A DNA stretch of 7,731 nt from Alangreenwoodia sp964438605 (GTDB lineage Bacteria > Bacillota > Clostridia > Peptostreptococcales > Anaerovoracaceae). The stretch's first letter is position 1. Each line of letters begins with the position of its first letter. Under the pieces are notes generated by a model that did not search any database, had not been told where the DNA came from, and was given only the letters and a program-made list of their open reading frames with translations. The translations under genes were made by a program, and so were the position numbers. The DNA is taken from assembly GCA_964438605.1 (NCBI GenBank), contig CAYTKT010000068.1, positions 1-7,731 on the forward strand, read 5' to 3'. Shown here piece by piece: positions 6,520 through 7,731 of the stretch.

Positions 6520-6837
6520 ATGAGACTTCGCAAGGAAAATGATGATCTTCAGGAAGAAGAAATATTGCTGATAGCAAATGTTTCCGACGCTTTAGCCCAT
6601 CCCGCTCGCATCCGGATTTTAAGATTTATCATGAAGTGCAACACGGCTCGTCAGCTCGTTTGCAATAAAGATGTCGTTGCGGAATTCGATTACTCCCAGG
6701 CTACCATTTCGCAGCATATCAAAAAATTGCAGCAGGCCCAGCTGGTTCAGGTTAAGAAAAAAGATAAATTCTCATATTATTTTATAAATATCGGGATTCT
6801 TGGCAAATACGTGAAAGCCGTGAACAAATTTGATTAA
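6520..6837 (+). CDS. ArsR/SmtB-family winged-helix transcriptional regulator
   Basis: Proteins of this family bind DNA as dimers and usually repress until a metal ion or other signal releases them. The 105-residue length is typical. ALAHPARIRILRFI (24-37) is the classic first helix motif. YSQATISQHIKKLQQAQLV (58-76) is the recognition helix region. The beta wing follows at about 77-90, ending in SYYFIN. The canonical ELCVCDL metal motif is missing; only one Cys, Cys48 in QLVCNKDVV, sits near that place, with another at Cys40. Arsenic or cadmium sensing therefore cannot be assumed. An AAAGG ribosome binding site precedes the ATG by seven bases. No efflux pump, reductase or other classical target is next to it, so the regulon is unknown; self-regulation is the simplest inference. 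Confidence 0.92.
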   Translation: MRLRKENDDLQEEEILLIANVSDALAHPARIRILRFIMKCNTARQLVCNKDVVAEFDYSQATISQHIKKLQQAQLVQVKKKDKFSYYFINIGILGKYVKAVNKFD

Positions 6838-7017
6838 TACATATCCATCTCCAACATAAATTGCACTGCGCATTTCTGTTGGATTTCCGAATTTCCGCAT
6901 TTTCATTTTTAAGTGGATTTCGCGGTTTCCATCTGTTTCGGCGAACCAACGAACAGCAGATGCGGTTGCTAATTTTAGGTCGCCCTCCAATATAATTCTC
7001 AGATTGTTTGACATACG
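6838..7017. other. Unexplained block after the ArsR gene, possible dispersed repeat or decayed sequence
   Basis: On the minus strand two of the three frames stay open across this whole block, which gives an 80-residue open frame (7014 down to 6772) running 66 bases into the 3' end of the ArsR gene. That frame has no ribosome binding site and I do not call it a gene. Internal structure includes an imperfect direct repeat of period 34, with TGGATTTC at 6880 and 6914 and TTTCC at 6892 and 6926. There is also an imperfect hairpin at 6930-6962, where CATCTG pairs with CAGATG and the stem extends through TTCG/CGAA past a bulge. The block ends at a strong terminator. It may be a dispersed intergenic repeat, a small RNA or gene debris. 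Confidence 0.45.
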
Positions 7018-7059
7018 AAAAGAAGAACTGCCATTCCGTAGTTCTTCTTTTTGTTTTTT
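7018..7059 (+). terminator. Strong intrinsic terminator
   Basis: AAAAGAAGAACT (7018-7029) pairs perfectly with AGTTCTTCTTTT (7040-7051) over a ten-base loop, and the T run continues to 7059 with one G. It is mainly a + strand terminator; on the minus strand the tail has only four T. It lies about 180 bases after the ArsR gene stop and just before the broken tspO. Confidence 0.85.
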
Positions 7060-7098
7060 AACTCAACCGTCCGAACAAGGCCGCTGTGCGGTCACTTT

Positions 7099-7132
7099 GC
7101 GCTTTTTCCCCGGCTTGACCGGTTAAAAGCGC
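7099..7132. repeat. Hairpin at the break point of the truncated tspO
   Basis: GCGCTTTT (7099-7106) is the exact complement of AAAAGCGC (7125-7132). Nested inside, CCGG (7110-7113) pairs with CCGG (7119-7122) around a five-base loop. No T run follows, so it is not an ordinary terminator. It ends only about three bases before TspO similarity begins. Confidence 0.6.
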
Positions 7133-7134
7133 AT

Positions 7135-7464
7135 AAAATCTTCCCATTCGTATGGACCACCCTGTTCATACTGATGGGAATTTCAGCCTATCTCACAGAC
7201 GTCAGCAATTCACAGCACGAATCACGCGTTCCGGCAATTTACTGGATTCAGCTGGCCGTCAATTTCGTGTGGCTGCTGCTTTTCTTTAACCTCGGCCTTT
7301 ATTTGTTTGCCTTGGTATGGCTGATTCTGCTGATCGTGCTGGTAATCGTTATGATAATTCAGTTCCGGCGCTATTCTTTGGCTGCATCATACCTCCAGAT
7401 TCCATACCTGATTTGGCTCATATTCGCGGCCTACCTCAATACGGCTATCTGGATACTCAATTAA
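7135..7464 (+). pseudogene. tspO: 5'-truncated TspO/MBR family membrane protein
   Basis: TspO proteins are five-helix membrane proteins that bind porphyrins and related ligands. The C-terminal two thirds is clear: IFPFVWTTLFILMGISAYL near the front, WIQLAVNFVWLLLFF in the middle, a hydrophobic helix, then RRYSLAASYLQIPYLIWL and AAYLNTAIWILN at the end. About 109 residues match, against roughly 150 or more for full members. The first helix and the segment before FPFVW, about 45 residues, are absent. The frame runs upstream to a TTG at 7051, but that codon lies in the terminator T run, has no ribosome binding site, and the residues between it and about 7135 do not resemble TspO. The first in-frame ATG (7174) lies inside a helix. 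The reading frame is otherwise intact, so the loss looks recent. It ends 20 bases from the rlmH stop. Confidence 0.8.
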
Positions 7465-7484
7465 AATCTTTTCATCCTGCTATT

Positions 7485-7691
7485 TCACTTATGATAAGGG
7501 TGTCCCATAACAATCTTATACCCCCGGTCAATTTGTTCCAACAAAATGACTCGCATCAGCTGATACGGAAATGTCATATTCGAAAACGACAATATCAGAT
7601 CGGCTCGTTGGAGTACCTCATCGGAAAGCCCCAGCGGGCCGCCAATAATCAGATCAAGAGCGGTTTTTCCTTCCATCTGCGAATTGTAAAA
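7485..7691 (-). pseudogene. rlmH: C-terminal fragment of RlmH, 23S rRNA methyltransferase
   Basis: RlmH methylates pseudouridine 1915 of 23S rRNA at N3, using S-adenosylmethionine. This fragment carries the diagnostic C-terminal part: EGKTALDLIIGGPLGLS, whose IGGPLG forms the cofactor-binding knot, then the NMTFPYQLMRVILLEQI segment and the terminal GHPYHK. Full RlmH has about 155-160 residues; only about 68 are open here. An in-frame TGA at 7692-7694 stops the frame upstream, and the DNA beyond it (7695-7731) does not look like RlmH. The ATG at 7676 is an internal Met, not a true start. The missing 90 residues could lie outside the window only if an insertion separates them. The remaining residues look well conserved, which suggests a recent break. 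Confidence 0.85.
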
Positions 7692-7694
7692 TCA

Positions 7695-7718
7695 ACTTGA
7701 ACACTTGAACATTGAAAG
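7695..7718. repeat. 8-bp tandem repeat and right copy of the terminal inverted match
   Basis: ACTTGAAC occurs twice in tandem (7695-7702 and 7703-7710), followed by a degenerate third copy, ATTGAAAG (7711-7718). Bases 7697-7709 are the exact reverse complement of 22-34. It lies directly beyond the in-frame stop that breaks rlmH, so it may be the edge of an inserted element. Confidence 0.55.
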
Positions 7719-7731
7719 ATCCATAGAAACC

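Noticed and set aside
6772..7014. 80-residue minus-strand open frame overlapping the ArsR gene end
   Set aside because: It has no ribosome binding site, a 66-base overlap with the coding end of the ArsR gene, and another minus frame is equally open, so the openness reflects base composition or repeat origin. It is described as an unexplained block instead.
7062..7080. L-N-R-P-N-K in another frame, resembling the TspO N-terminal LNRP motif, as evidence for a frameshifted tspO
   Set aside because: A stop lies directly before it, the distance to FPFVW is too long by about ten residues, and nothing around it matches the first TspO helix, so simple truncation fits better.

Overview
The window looks like a chromosomal segment of a Gram-positive-type, low-to-mid GC bacterium (Bacillota). 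A Negativicutes/Veillonellales member such as a Dialister relative is plausible, but that is an impression and not proven. The support is strong AGGAGG-type ribosome binding sites, a Mn-dependent family II pyrophosphatase (PpaC), a YlmH-type S4 protein, and AT-rich intergenic DNA around genes of moderate GC. There is no rRNA, tRNA, CRISPR array, phage gene or transposase.

Layout, left to right: an AT-rich non-coding leader (1-335); a divergent moeA (336-1553, +); a 419-base gap holding a degenerate 13-bp tandem repeat (about 1671-1838) and a promoter; ppaC (1973-2911, +, TTG start); a convergent terminator; ylmH (3031-3840, -); a 490-base, G-poor gap with a panE promoter at its right end; panE (4331-5263, +); a strong shared terminator; a 68-residue cysteine protein (5515-5721, -); a divergent promoter region; a 119-residue acidic protein of unknown function (5965-6324, +); a terminator; an ArsR-family regulator (6520-6837, +) with a promoter and a direct-repeat operator candidate; an unexplained 180-base block; a strong terminator; and, at the right edge, two broken genes facing each other: a 5'-truncated tspO (7135-7464, +) and the C-terminal third to half of rlmH (7485-7691, -).

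Nearly every gene seems to be its own transcription unit: each intact gene has its own ribosome binding site, and most have a recognisable promoter or terminator. I see no operon and no obvious multi-gene system. The recognisable functions are housekeeping: molybdenum cofactor assembly, pyrophosphate removal, ribosome-associated RNA binding, and pantothenate synthesis. The accessory-looking material is the right-hand end from about 6838, where a possible dispersed repeat, a hairpin, truncated tspO and truncated rlmH lie together. The last 40 bases carry a 13-mer that recurs inverted in the first 34 bases of the window.

The items most worth a second look are the MoeA with altered active-site motifs, the period-13 repeat, the tiny protein with a CX3CX2C motif, the 6838-7017 block, and the gene-wrecked right border with its terminal inverted match.
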